From Blastochloris sulfoviridis (GTDB lineage Bacteria > Pseudomonadota > Alphaproteobacteria > Rhizobiales > Xanthobacteraceae): 64,000 bases of DNA. The position numbers and the translations under genes are program-made. Positions within the stretch are counted from its first letter, which is position 1, and every line of letters begins with the position of its first letter. The stretch covers positions 1 to 64,000 of the forward strand of contig NZ_VWPL01000003.1 in the NCBI RefSeq assembly GCF_008630065.1. Direction: 5' to 3'. The notes beneath the pieces were generated by a model. It worked only from the letters and a program-made list of their open reading frames with translations. It did no database searches and was not told the DNA's origin. Positions 46,650 through 54,531 of the stretch are shown one piece after another.

Positions 46650-46661
46650 AGAATTTGGACG
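46644..46661. promoter_or_regulatory. Putative PpsR operator at bchF
   Basis: TGTCAAAGAATTTGGACG is TGT-N12-ACG, one base from consensus. The TGTCAA half is the complement of the bchF -35 hexamer, so binding would occlude the promoter. It lies between the divergent bchF and aerR genes and could affect both. Confidence 0.6.
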
Positions 46662-46848
46662 TCAACGCGACTTTACGGCCGACCGATGACGGAGTCGAAT
46701 ACGGGGAGGCCCTGATCGCATGTTGCCCGGAAATGTACTTAAGTGGCCCGAAAAGAGGGTCGAGAGCCCGGCGGCGCCCGCCGCTCCTGCTCTTACGGTT
46801 TCAAAAAACACTCCCCACGTGTATCGAGGCAAGCTCAGGGAGACGCCC

Positions 46849-47766
46849 ATGGCCGGCGTGATGCCGCTTGCGGAAACGCGAGATGGATTGCCGAACGATG
46901 AGACCGAAGGAGCCGCCGTTCCATTCGCCCAGACAGGCGGCCCTCACCTGGAAACCGCCCAGCTCGTTGAAACCGCCCAGCTCGCCCGCACCATCGAGGG
47001 CGAGATCATCCCGCGCCTGATGCTGGTCCACCGGATGGAGCCGGCGAGCGTGGCCCTGTCGCTGGTCGACCGCCTGGCCCTGGGTTCCGCCGAGGTGGGC
47101 GAGTTCGCCCAGCTCGTGATGTCCCACGACATTGCCGCAGCGTGCGGCTACATTGAGGCGCTGCGGACGCAGGGGCTGTCACTGGAGACGCTGTTCCTCG
47201 ACCTGCTGGCGCCGACGGCCCGCCTGCTCGAAGAAATGTGGCAGGCCGACCTATGTGATTCGACGGATGTTACCGTCGGCCTGTGCCATCTCCAGCAGCT
47301 CCTGCGCGAATACAGCCCGGCCTTCGAGACCGAGGTCGAGAGCCACACCCATGGCCGCCGCGTGCTGTGGGCCTCGCTGCCCGACACCCCCTGCTGCACC
47401 TTCGGGATGCAGAACGCCTTCGGCCTGCGGATGGCCGAGGAGTTCTTCCGCCGCGCCGGCTGGGACGTGTGGGGCGGCAGCCCCGGCTCGGTCGACGAGC
47501 TGGTGGCGATCGTCCGGCGCGAATGGTTCGATCTCGTGGGCTTGACGGTGAACACGGACACCTCGCCGGAGCAGGTGGCCGCGATCATCCGCGCCGTCCG
47601 CCGGGCGTCGTGCAACCATGCCGTCGGCATCATGGTCAGCGGCTCGGCGTTTGCGGACCACCCCGAGCGGGTGACGCAGGTCGGCGCCGACGCGATGGCC
47701 GTCGACGGACGCCAGGCGATCCTGCAGGCCCAGAGCCTGCTGGGCCTGATGGCGCGGCGGTGCTAG
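46849..47766 (+). CDS. aerR: PpaA/AerR-type antirepressor
   Basis: A 305-residue member of the PpaA/AerR family that antagonises PpsR; divergent from bchF and upstream of ppsR, its usual place. An N-terminal helical domain leads to a B12-binding Rossmann domain (about 170-300) with GLRMAEEFFRRAGWDVWGGSP and GLTVNTDT. The position where such domains usually have H-x-x-G (as in xQHTFG) reads MQNAFG, so the likely axial His is Asn (about 189). Near the N-terminus ETAQL is repeated. A second in-frame ATG at 46720, also behind a GGGGAGG, would give a 348-residue long form; R. capsulatus AerR is known in long and short forms. Confidence 0.9.
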   Translation: MAGVMPLAETRDGLPNDETEGAAVPFAQTGGPHLETAQLVETAQLARTIEGEIIPRLMLVHRMEPASVALSLVDRLALGSAEVGEFAQLVMSHDIAAACGYIEALRTQGLSLETLFLDLLAPTARLLEEMWQADLCDSTDVTVGLCHLQQLLREYSPAFETEVESHTHGRRVLWASLPDTPCCTFGMQNAFGLRMAEEFFRRAGWDVWGGSPGSVDELVAIVRREWFDLVGLTVNTDTSPEQVAAIIRAVRRASCNHAVGIMVSGSAFADHPERVTQVGADAMAVDGRQAILQAQSLLGLMARRC

Positions 47767-47868
47767 AGTATTCTCCGCAAAAGCGGGAACCGATCTTGCG
47801 AAAGAGAATGCGACAACTCAACAACTTAGAGCGGCCGCATGGTTCAACCGGATCGGCGGACGCTCCAG
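47764..47868. repeat. Dispersed two-palindrome repeat, copy 3
   Basis: Begins two bases before the aerR stop is passed: ATTCTCCGCAAAAGCGGGAA, then CTTGCGAAAGAGAATGCG, then a second stem TAGAGCG...CGCTC. It abuts a further copy directly downstream. Confidence 0.85.
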
Positions 47869-47970
47869 ATCATTCTGCGCAAAAGCGGGAACCGGCCTTG
47901 CGAAAGAGACGGCTTTAACGCAATAACTTGGAGCATCTGTCCGACGCAGCCGGTCGACGGATGCTCAACT
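47867..47970. repeat. Dispersed two-palindrome repeat, copy 4
   Basis: Tandem to copy 3: ATTCTGCGCAAAAGCGGGAA, CTTGCGAAAGAGAC, then GAGCATCTGTCCGAC facing GTCGACGGATGCTC. The two copies are diverged from each other, so the doubling is old or arose by independent insertion. Confidence 0.8.
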
Positions 47971-48180
47971 GGTCCACTCCTGACCTTTGCATCCGCAATG
48001 CATCTGCAAATGTCAGGGCCTGTCGGCCGACAGATTGCCGAGTCAGCGAATGAAATCTTCCGTCACGTGGATACCGTGCGTCGGGTTTCATTCGCAGGGC
48101 GGCAAGGCGGTCGCAGTCTCCGGTCGCAGTCTTCGCAAGAGCGGCAATCCGGTCTTGCGGACGGGACGGCGGCAGGACGA

Positions 48181-48270
48181 TTCGGCAAGTCGGTGCGGCA
48201 AGTCGGTGCGGCAAGTCGGTGCGGCAAGTCGGTGCGGCAAGTCGGTGCGGCAAGTCGGTGCGGCAAGTCG
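48181..48270. repeat. 13-bp tandem repeat upstream of ppsR
   Basis: One degenerate and six perfect copies of GTGCGGCAAGTCG in a row, followed by shorter ATGCGGCATGACG units to about 48305. The array ends about 90 bp before the ppsR start. There are no spacers, so it is not a CRISPR. Copy-number change here could alter ppsR expression; that is inference. Confidence 0.95.
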
Positions 48271-48360
48271 ACGATGCGGCATGACGATGACGATGCGGCA
48301 TGACGATAATGTAGGGCGTCGGGTCTGAGGCCGTCGGATCGGGCGCTTCAATCAGGGAAG

Positions 48361-49803
48361 TTGACTGGTCACTTGACCCCGGTATCGCGATTCAAAACTC
48401 CGGAGAAGTCGCTCGGCGGGCTCGACACGCTCGGGGCAGCGAAGCTGATTGCGGCAGCGGCGGACATCGCGCTGATCATCGATCGGGACGGGGTCATCGA
48501 GGACGTCTCCTTCGGCAGCGAGGACCTGCACAAGGAAGGCTACGGCCAATGGCTGGGCCAGAAGTGGGTCGACACCGTCACGCTGGAGAGCCGGCCGAAG
48601 GTCGAGCAGCTTCTCAAGGAGGCGGCCTCCGGCGCCAGCCCGCGCTGGCGCGAGATCAGCCACCCGGCGCCGCGCGGCAGCACGTTCCTGGTGCGATATT
48701 CGGCGGTGCGGCTGGGCGATGACGGCCGCGTGGTGGCGATCGGCCGCGATCTGCGCACCATCGCCAGCCTGCAGCAGCGGCTGGTGGCCGCCCAGCAGTC
48801 GATGGAGCGCGAATACGCCCGGCTGCGCCACGCCGAGACGCGCTACCGTTTGCTGTTCCACCTCGCCGCCGAGGCGGTGCTGATCGTCGACGTGTCGACG
48901 CAGAAGATCGTGGAAGCCAATCCGGCCGCGGCCCAGCTTCTCGGCGTGCCGGCCGGCCGGCTGGTCGGCCGGGCGATCACCGAGCTGTTCAACGACAGCG
49001 GCGCGGCGGCGGTGCAGAACCTGCTGGTGGCGGTTCGCGGCGCCGGCTGGGCGGACGACGTGCGCGCCCGCCTCGCCGACGGCGAGCAGGAGTTCTCGGT
49101 CTCCGCCTCGATCTTCCGGCAGGAGAATGCCTCGCATTTCCTGATCCGGCTGTCCTCGCTGCACAACGAGCCCGGGCCCGGCCTGGCGCGCGCCAAGTCG
49201 AAGCTGCTCAAGGTGGTCGACAGCCTGCCCGACGCGCTGGTCGTCACCGGGCCCGACCACGCGATTCTCGACGCCAACCCCGCCTTCCTCGACATGGCCC
49301 AGCTCGCCACCGAGGAACAGGCGCGCGGCGAGCCGCTCGATCGCTGGCTCGGCCGCAACACCGTCGATTTCAACGTGCTGGTGGCGAACCTGCGCGAATA
49401 CGGCTCGGTGCGGAATTTCAGCACCGTGGTGCACGGCGAGTTCGGCTCGATCGAGGAGGTCGAGATCTCGGCGGTGTCGGTGAACAGTGGCGAGCAGCCG
49501 TGCTTCGGCTTCATGATCCGCCACGCCCGGCGGCCCGAGACCGGCGAGGCGGCCGGCGAGAAGCAGCTGCCGCGCTCGGTGGAGCAGCTCACCAGCCTGG
49601 TCGGCCGCGTCTCGCTGAAGGAGCTGGTGCGCGAGACCACCGACGTGATCGAGCGGCTGTGCATCGAGGCGGCGCTGACCCACACCGGCGACAACCGCGC
49701 CTCCGCCGCCCAGATGCTGGGCTTAAGCCGCCAGAGCCTCTATGCCAAGCTGCGCCGCTTCGGCATGGGCGACCTTGGCCCCGAGGAGGGCGAGGAGAGC
49801 TGA
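48361..49803 (+). CDS. ppsR: Photosynthesis repressor PpsR/CrtJ
   Basis: A 480-residue redox- and light-responsive transcription repressor. An N-terminal region, two PAS domains (about 150-260 and 270-390) joined by a coiled helix (QQRLVAAQQSMEREYARLRHAE, part shown) and a C-terminal Fis-type HTH (TGDNRASAAQMLGLSRQSLY, about 440-465) match PpsR. Only two cysteines exist: about 381 and 434. The latter is the conserved HTH cysteine; the second regulatory cysteine of Rhodobacter PpsR (Cys251 region) has no counterpart. The frame opens at TTG 48361; a later start is possible. Confidence 0.93.
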   Translation: MTGHLTPVSRFKTPEKSLGGLDTLGAAKLIAAAADIALIIDRDGVIEDVSFGSEDLHKEGYGQWLGQKWVDTVTLESRPKVEQLLKEAASGASPRWREISHPAPRGSTFLVRYSAVRLGDDGRVVAIGRDLRTIASLQQRLVAAQQSMEREYARLRHAETRYRLLFHLAAEAVLIVDVSTQKIVEANPAAAQLLGVPAGRLVGRAITELFNDSGAAAVQNLLVAVRGAGWADDVRARLADGEQEFSVSASIFRQENASHFLIRLSSLHNEPGPGLARAKSKLLKVVDSLPDALVVTGPDHAILDANPAFLDMAQLATEEQARGEPLDRWLGRNTVDFNVLVANLREYGSVRNFSTVVHGEFGSIEEVEISAVSVNSGEQPCFGFMIRHARRPETGEAAGEKQLPRSVEQLTSLVGRVSLKELVRETTDVIERLCIEAALTHTGDNRASAAQMLGLSRQSLYAKLRRFGMGDLGPEEGEES

Positions 49804-49907
49804 CCCGGATACGGTTCGAAGGCTCGATCGGCCGGAAACCGCATCACCCCTTCCCCCCGCCATTCTGGTGCCGCCGTCCATCCGGTCTGGCACGAGGTCT
49901 GTGCGAC

Positions 49908-49925
49908 TGTCAGGTTCAATTGACG
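49908..49925. promoter_or_regulatory. Putative PpsR operator at bchG
   Basis: TGTCAGGTTCAATTGACG, again TGT-N12-ACG, lies 13 nt before the bchG start in the 134-bp ppsR-bchG spacer. No good -35/-10 pair is visible around it, so it may act on transcription coming from ppsR or on an unrecognised promoter. Confidence 0.5.
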
Positions 49926-49937
49926 GCCCGAAGTGTC

Positions 49938-50831
49938 ATGAATAGTGTCCGCGCCATGCAACGCCCGACCCCTGCTGCAGTTCTTGAGCTGCTCAAGCCC
50001 ATCACATGGTTCGCGCCCATGTGGGCCTTCGCCTGTGGCGTGGTCTCCTCCGGCCTGCCGGCGTCGGAGCGATGGCCGGTGATCCTGGCCGGCATCGTGC
50101 TGGCCGGTCCGCTGGTGTGCGCCACCAGCCAGGCCATCAACGACTGGTTCGACCGCCACGTCGACGCCATCAACGAGCCGAACCGGCCGATCCCCTCGGG
50201 CCGCATTCCCGGCCGCTGGGGTCTTTATATTGCGATGATCGGCACCGCGCTGTCGCTGGCGGTGGCCGCGACGCTCGGCTCGTGGGTACTCGGCGCCGCC
50301 GTCGTCGGGCTGGCGCTGGCTTGGCTCTACAGCGCCCCGCCGGTGCGGCTGAAGCAGAATGGCTGGCTCGGCAACAGCGCGGTGGCGCTGAGCTATGAGG
50401 GCCTGCCCTGGTTCACCGGCGCCGCCGTGATGGCCGCCGTGATGCCGGACTGGCGCATCATTCTCCTCGCCTTCCTCTACAGCTTCGGCGCCCACGGCAT
50501 CATGACCACCAACGACTTCAAGGCGGTGGAGGGCGACCGCAAGCTCGGCGTGCACTCGCTGCCGGTGATGCTGGGCGAGGACACCGCCGCCCGCCTCGCC
50601 TGCGTGGTGATGGCGCTGCCGCAGGTGGTGGTGATCGCGCTCCTGGCCCATTGGGACCGGCCGGTCCACGCCGTCATCGTGGCCGTGCTGCTGGCGGCGC
50701 AGTTCGTGCTGATGGTGCCGCTGCTCAAGGATCCCAAGGGCAAGGCCGCTTGGTACAACGCCACCGGCACCACGCTTTATGTTCTTGGCATGCTGACCGC
50801 CGCCTTCGCCCTCGGCTCGGGGGGCGCATGA
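49938..50831 (+). CDS. bchG: Bacteriochlorophyll synthase BchG
   Basis: A 297-residue UbiA-family prenyltransferase that esterifies bacteriochlorophyllide with geranylgeranyl diphosphate. The first aspartate motif is INDWFDRHVDAINEPNRPIP (about 67-86) and the second lies in TTNDFKAVEGDRKLGVHSLP. Eight or nine membrane helices are expected. I started at MNSVRAMQRPTP; a second Met (MQRPTP) is six codons on. The stop overlaps the next gene by 4 nt. Confidence 0.95.
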   Translation: MNSVRAMQRPTPAAVLELLKPITWFAPMWAFACGVVSSGLPASERWPVILAGIVLAGPLVCATSQAINDWFDRHVDAINEPNRPIPSGRIPGRWGLYIAMIGTALSLAVAATLGSWVLGAAVVGLALAWLYSAPPVRLKQNGWLGNSAVALSYEGLPWFTGAAVMAAVMPDWRIILLAFLYSFGAHGIMTTNDFKAVEGDRKLGVHSLPVMLGEDTAARLACVVMALPQVVVIALLAHWDRPVHAVIVAVLLAAQFVLMVPLLKDPKGKAAWYNATGTTLYVLGMLTAAFALGSGGA

Positions 50832-52174
50832 TCGGCAAGCCCCTGAGCTGGTTCGGCATCATCCGCCTCGGCCTGGTCCAGACTGCTCTGGGCGCCATCA
50901 TCGTCCTCACCACCTCGACCATGAACCGGGTGATGGTGGTGGAGCTGGCGCTGCCGGCCATGCTGCCCGGCGCGCTGGTCACGTGGCATTACGCGCTGCA
51001 GACGCTGCGGCCGCGCTGGGGCTACGGCTCCGACGTCGGCGGCAGCCGCACGCCCTGGATCATCGGCGGCATGGCGGTCTTGGGCCTCGGCGGCATCGGC
51101 GCGTCGCTGGCCACCGCCTGGATGTCGACCAATGTCACCGCCGGCGTGCTGCTGGCGGTCATCGCCTTCACGCTGATCGGCGTCGGCGTCGGCGCCGCCG
51201 GCACCTCGCTCTTGGTGCTGCTGGCCAAGCGCGTGGCCGAGCCGCGGCGCGCCCCGGCCGCCACCATCGTCTGGATCATGATGATCGCCGGCTTCGCGGT
51301 GACCGCAGGTGTCGCCGGCAGCCTGCTCGATCCGTTCTCGCCCGAGCGGCTGGTGGCGGTCACGTCGGGGCTGGCGGTGGCAGCCTTCCTGCTCGCCGTC
51401 GTCGCCGTGTGGGGCGTCGAAGGCAAGGCGCCCCCCGCGCCCGCCACGGCGCCGGAGGCCAAGCCGCCCTTCCGCGTCGCGCTCGCCGAGGTGTGGGCCG
51501 AGCCCGAGGCGCGCCGCTTCACCGTCTTTCTCTTCATGTCGATGCTGGCCTATTCCGCCCAGGACCTGATCCTGGAGCCGTTTGCCGGCGCGGTGTTCGG
51601 CATGACGCCGGGCGAATCGACCAAGCTGTCCGGCATCCAGCACAGCGGCGTGCTGGCCGGCCTGATCGCCGTGGCCCTCGCCGGCTCGGCGCTCTGCCGC
51701 GGCCGGCTGGGCTCGATGCGCCACTGGGTGGTCGGCGGCTGCCTGGTGTCGGCGGCGGCGCTGGCCAGCCTCGTCGCCGCCGGTGTGGTCGGGCCGGGCT
51801 GGCCGCTCAGGGCATCGGTATTTGTGCTCGGTGCGGCGAACGGCGCCTTTGCTGGCGCCGCCATCGCCTCGATGATGGGCCTCGCCGGCCGGGGCCATGC
51901 CGCGCGCGAAGGCGTGCGCATGGGCCTGTGGGGCGCCTCGCAGGCATTGGCCTTCGGGCTTGGGGGGTTCGTCGGCACGGTCGCCGTCGATATCGTCCGC
52001 TATGTCGTCGGCGACCCGGTGGTCGCCTATACCGGCGTGTTCGCGACGGAAGCGCTGCTGTTCGTCGTCTCCGCCGGTCTCGCAACGCAGATTCACGGTC
52101 TTGATCAGCCGGTCGCGCGCGACCGGGTCCGGACGGGCGAGGAAAGCTTCGCCGCCGGCACAGGGAGGGGATGA
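50828..52174 (+). CDS. PucC-family transporter between bchG and bchP
   Basis: A 448-residue, twelve-helix protein of the BCD/PucC branch of the MFS, corresponding to Rhodobacter orf428 in the conserved bchG-orf428-bchP order. It begins SWFGIIRLGLVQTALGAIIV and has TSTMNRVMVVELALP in helix 2, as LhaA has in its helix 1-2 region. It is thought to handle pigment delivery or antenna assembly; its cargo is not established. ATGA overlap with bchG and 3 nt to bchP. Confidence 0.92.
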   Translation: MIGKPLSWFGIIRLGLVQTALGAIIVLTTSTMNRVMVVELALPAMLPGALVTWHYALQTLRPRWGYGSDVGGSRTPWIIGGMAVLGLGGIGASLATAWMSTNVTAGVLLAVIAFTLIGVGVGAAGTSLLVLLAKRVAEPRRAPAATIVWIMMIAGFAVTAGVAGSLLDPFSPERLVAVTSGLAVAAFLLAVVAVWGVEGKAPPAPATAPEAKPPFRVALAEVWAEPEARRFTVFLFMSMLAYSAQDLILEPFAGAVFGMTPGESTKLSGIQHSGVLAGLIAVALAGSALCRGRLGSMRHWVVGGCLVSAAALASLVAAGVVGPGWPLRASVFVLGAANGAFAGAAIASMMGLAGRGHAAREGVRMGLWGASQALAFGLGGFVGTVAVDIVRYVVGDPVVAYTGVFATEALLFVVSAGLATQIHGLDQPVARDRVRTGEESFAAGTGRG

Positions 52175-52177
52175 GCC

Positions 52178-53368
52178 ATGAGCGGGCACGAAACCTTCGA
52201 CGTGGTGGTGGTCGGCGGTGGCCCGGCCGGCGCGACGGCGGCGACCGATCTCGCCCGGCGCGGCCATACGGTGCTGCTGCTGGACAAGGCCGGCCGCATC
52301 AAGCCGTGCGGCGGTGCCATTCCGCCGCGCGCGATCCGCGACTTCGAGATTCCCGACTCCCAGATCGTCGCCAAGGTCACGGCGGCGCGCATGGTGGCGC
52401 CCTCGAACAAGGAAGTCGATATGCCGATCGAGGACGGCTATGTCGGCATGGTCGACCGCGCCACCTTCGACGAATGGCTGCGCGAGCGCGCAGCCCAGGC
52501 CGGCGCCGAGCGGCGCGTCGGCACCTTCGAGCGCATCGACCGCGACAGCGACGGCGTGGCGCTGGTGCGCTACCAGCCCAAGGGCGGCGGCGAACTGGCC
52601 GCCGTGCGGGCGCATGCGGTGATCGGCGCCGACGGCGCGCGCTCGGAAGTGGCGCGCCAGACCGTGCCGGGCGCCGACAAGGTGCCCTACGTCTTCGCCT
52701 ATCACGAGATCATCAACGCCCCGGCGGCGGGCACCGGCACCTACGACCCGCGCCGCTGCGACGTCTATTACCAGGGCGACGTCTCGCCCGACTTCTACGG
52801 CTGGGTGTTCCCGCACGGGCCGACCGTCAGCGTCGGCGTCGGCTCCGCCCACAAGGGCTTCGCGCTGCGCGACGCCACGGCGATCCTGCGCAAGCGCGCC
52901 GGCCTCGAAGGCTGCGAGATGATCCGCCACGAGGGCGCGCCGATCCCGCTGCATCCGCTCAAGCGCTGGGACAATGGCCGCGACGTGCTGCTGGCCGGCG
53001 ACGCCGCCGGCGTCGTGGCGCCGGCTTCGGGCGAAGGCATCTTCTACGCCATGACCGGCGGCCGCCTCGCCGCCGAGGCGGTCGAGCAGTTCCTCGCCAC
53101 CGGCGATGCCCGCGCGCTCACCACCGCCCGCAAGCGCTTCATGAAGGACCACGGCCGGGTGTTCTGGATCCTCGGCCTGCTGCAGCGCTTCTTCTACAGC
53201 AACGACAAGCGGCGCGAGCGCTTCGTCAGCATCTGCCAGGACAAGGACGTCCAGAAGCTGACGTGGGAGGCCTACATGAACAAGGAGTTGGTGCGCAAGA
53301 AGCCGGCGGCGCACGTCAAGATCCTGTTCAAGGACATCGCCCACCTGCTCGGCGTCGTCCGCCCGTGA
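52178..53368 (+). CDS. bchP: Geranylgeranyl reductase BchP
   Basis: A 396-residue FAD flavoprotein that reduces the geranylgeranyl tail to phytyl. The dinucleotide fold VVVVGGGPAGATAATDLARR is at about 8-27 and the second FAD motif is LLAGDAAGVVAPASGEG. AGGGAGGGG precedes the ATG. Its stop overlaps a GTG start for menA (GTGA). Confidence 0.95.
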   Translation: MSGHETFDVVVVGGGPAGATAATDLARRGHTVLLLDKAGRIKPCGGAIPPRAIRDFEIPDSQIVAKVTAARMVAPSNKEVDMPIEDGYVGMVDRATFDEWLRERAAQAGAERRVGTFERIDRDSDGVALVRYQPKGGGELAAVRAHAVIGADGARSEVARQTVPGADKVPYVFAYHEIINAPAAGTGTYDPRRCDVYYQGDVSPDFYGWVFPHGPTVSVGVGSAHKGFALRDATAILRKRAGLEGCEMIRHEGAPIPLHPLKRWDNGRDVLLAGDAAGVVAPASGEGIFYAMTGGRLAAEAVEQFLATGDARALTTARKRFMKDHGRVFWILGLLQRFFYSNDKRRERFVSICQDKDVQKLTWEAYMNKELVRKKPAAHVKILFKDIAHLLGVVRP

Positions 53369-54282
53369 CGGCGGGCAACGGACCGGCCGGCGCAGCAACG
53401 GCGCCGGCCGCGGCGTGGTGGCTCGCCATCCGCCCCAAGACGCTGACGATGGCCATCGTGCCGGTGTTCACCGGCGCGGCGGCCGCACTTTCCGTCACCG
53501 GCAGCTTCGCCCTGCCGCAGTTCCTGCTGGCGCTGTCGGCGGCGCTCGCCATCCAGATCGGCACCAACCTGTTCAATGACTGGCGCGACGCCAGGACCGG
53601 CCTCGACACCGCCGACCGGCTCGGCCCGACGCGGGTGACCGCGAGCGGCCTGATCGCGCCGGACGCCGTCAAGCGCATGGCCTACGCCGCCTTTCTCTAT
53701 GCGGCGGCGGCCGGCGCGCTCGCCGTGGCGATCGGCGGCCCGCCGATGGCGGTGATCGCCGCGACCTCGATCGTCGCCGGCTACTGCTATTCGCGCGGCC
53801 CCTGGCCGATCTCCGATTCGCCGTTCGGCGAGGTATTCGTACTCGCCTTCTTCGGCGGCGTGGCGGTGCTCGGCACCTATTGGCTGATGGTCGGCACGTG
53901 GTCGCTCGCGGCGATCGCCTGCGGCCTGCAGATCGGCCTGCCGGCGGCGGCCGTGCTGCTGGTCAACAACCACCGCGACCGCGAGGGCGACGCGGCGTCC
54001 GGCCGCCGCACGCTGGCGATCCTGCTCGGCCCCGACGCCACCCGCCGGCTCTACCGGCTGTTCCTGGTCGGCGCCTGCCTGTTCGGCATCGTCGTGGCGC
54101 TCGCGACCGGCTCGTTCGGCCCGCTGGCGACGCTTGCCGCCCTGCCTCTGGCGCTCAGCCTCAGCCGCGACATGGCCGCCCAGCCGATCGGCCGCGACCT
54201 CAACGCGATCCTCGCCCGCACTGCCCAGTTCCAGGCCGTGCTCGGCGGCCTGCTGGTGGTCGGGCTCCTGATCGGCGTGTGA
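53365..54282 (+). CDS. menA: 1,4-dihydroxy-2-naphthoate prenyltransferase MenA
   Basis: A 305-residue UbiA-family enzyme that prenylates DHNA in menaquinone synthesis. The MenA-type first motif NDWRDARTGLDTADRLGP is at about 71-88 and is followed by TRVTASGLI; the second, NNHRDREGD, at about 201-209. BchG, which is in the same family, has a different motif set. It starts at GTG overlapping the bchP stop by 4 nt, so it is translated with the pigment genes. In B. viridis the QA quinone is menaquinone-9, which gives a reason for this position. Confidence 0.9.
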   Translation: MTAGNGPAGAATAPAAAWWLAIRPKTLTMAIVPVFTGAAAALSVTGSFALPQFLLALSAALAIQIGTNLFNDWRDARTGLDTADRLGPTRVTASGLIAPDAVKRMAYAAFLYAAAAGALAVAIGGPPMAVIAATSIVAGYCYSRGPWPISDSPFGEVFVLAFFGGVAVLGTYWLMVGTWSLAAIACGLQIGLPAAAVLLVNNHRDREGDAASGRRTLAILLGPDATRRLYRLFLVGACLFGIVVALATGSFGPLATLAALPLALSLSRDMAAQPIGRDLNAILARTAQFQAVLGGLLVVGLLIGV

Positions 54283-54313
54283 GACGGTTTCCGGCCGCGA
54301 GTGCCAGCTTCTT

Positions 54314-54472
54314 CCTTCCCTCTCCCCTTGCGGGAGAGGGTGCCGAGCGATCGATAGATCGCGAGGCAGCTGAGGGGTGAATCCGCCAGCGTTCGCCCAT
54401 ATGCACCCCTCACCCGGCTCGACCTCGCTTCGCTCGGCCTCGCCACCCTCTCCCGCAAGGGGAGAGGGAAGG
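54314..54472. repeat. Long inverted repeat (REP-type), copy A
   Basis: Perfect 29-nt inverted arms at 54314-54342 and 54444-54472 (cores CTCTCCCCTTGCGGGAGAGG), each itself a hairpin, enclosing about 100 bp with CTGAGGGGTGAA facing ACCCCTCACC. It sits between the converging menA and SDR genes and can serve as a terminator on both strands. A close relative lies at 59.8 kb. Confidence 0.85.
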
Positions 54473-54531
54473 AACGCGGCTCCCGGCTGCGATGAGTCAG
54501 GCCGGACGCCCGCCCCGCCCTGTCATCTCCC

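Noticed and set aside
46680-46740. A second PpsR site near the upstream aerR start (TGTTGCCCGGAAATGTAC)
   Set aside because: TGT-N12-TAC has two mismatches in the right half-site; below the level of the other sites.
48181-48305. CRISPR-like array
   Set aside because: The 13-bp units are directly adjacent with no spacers, and no cas gene is nearby; it is a simple tandem repeat.
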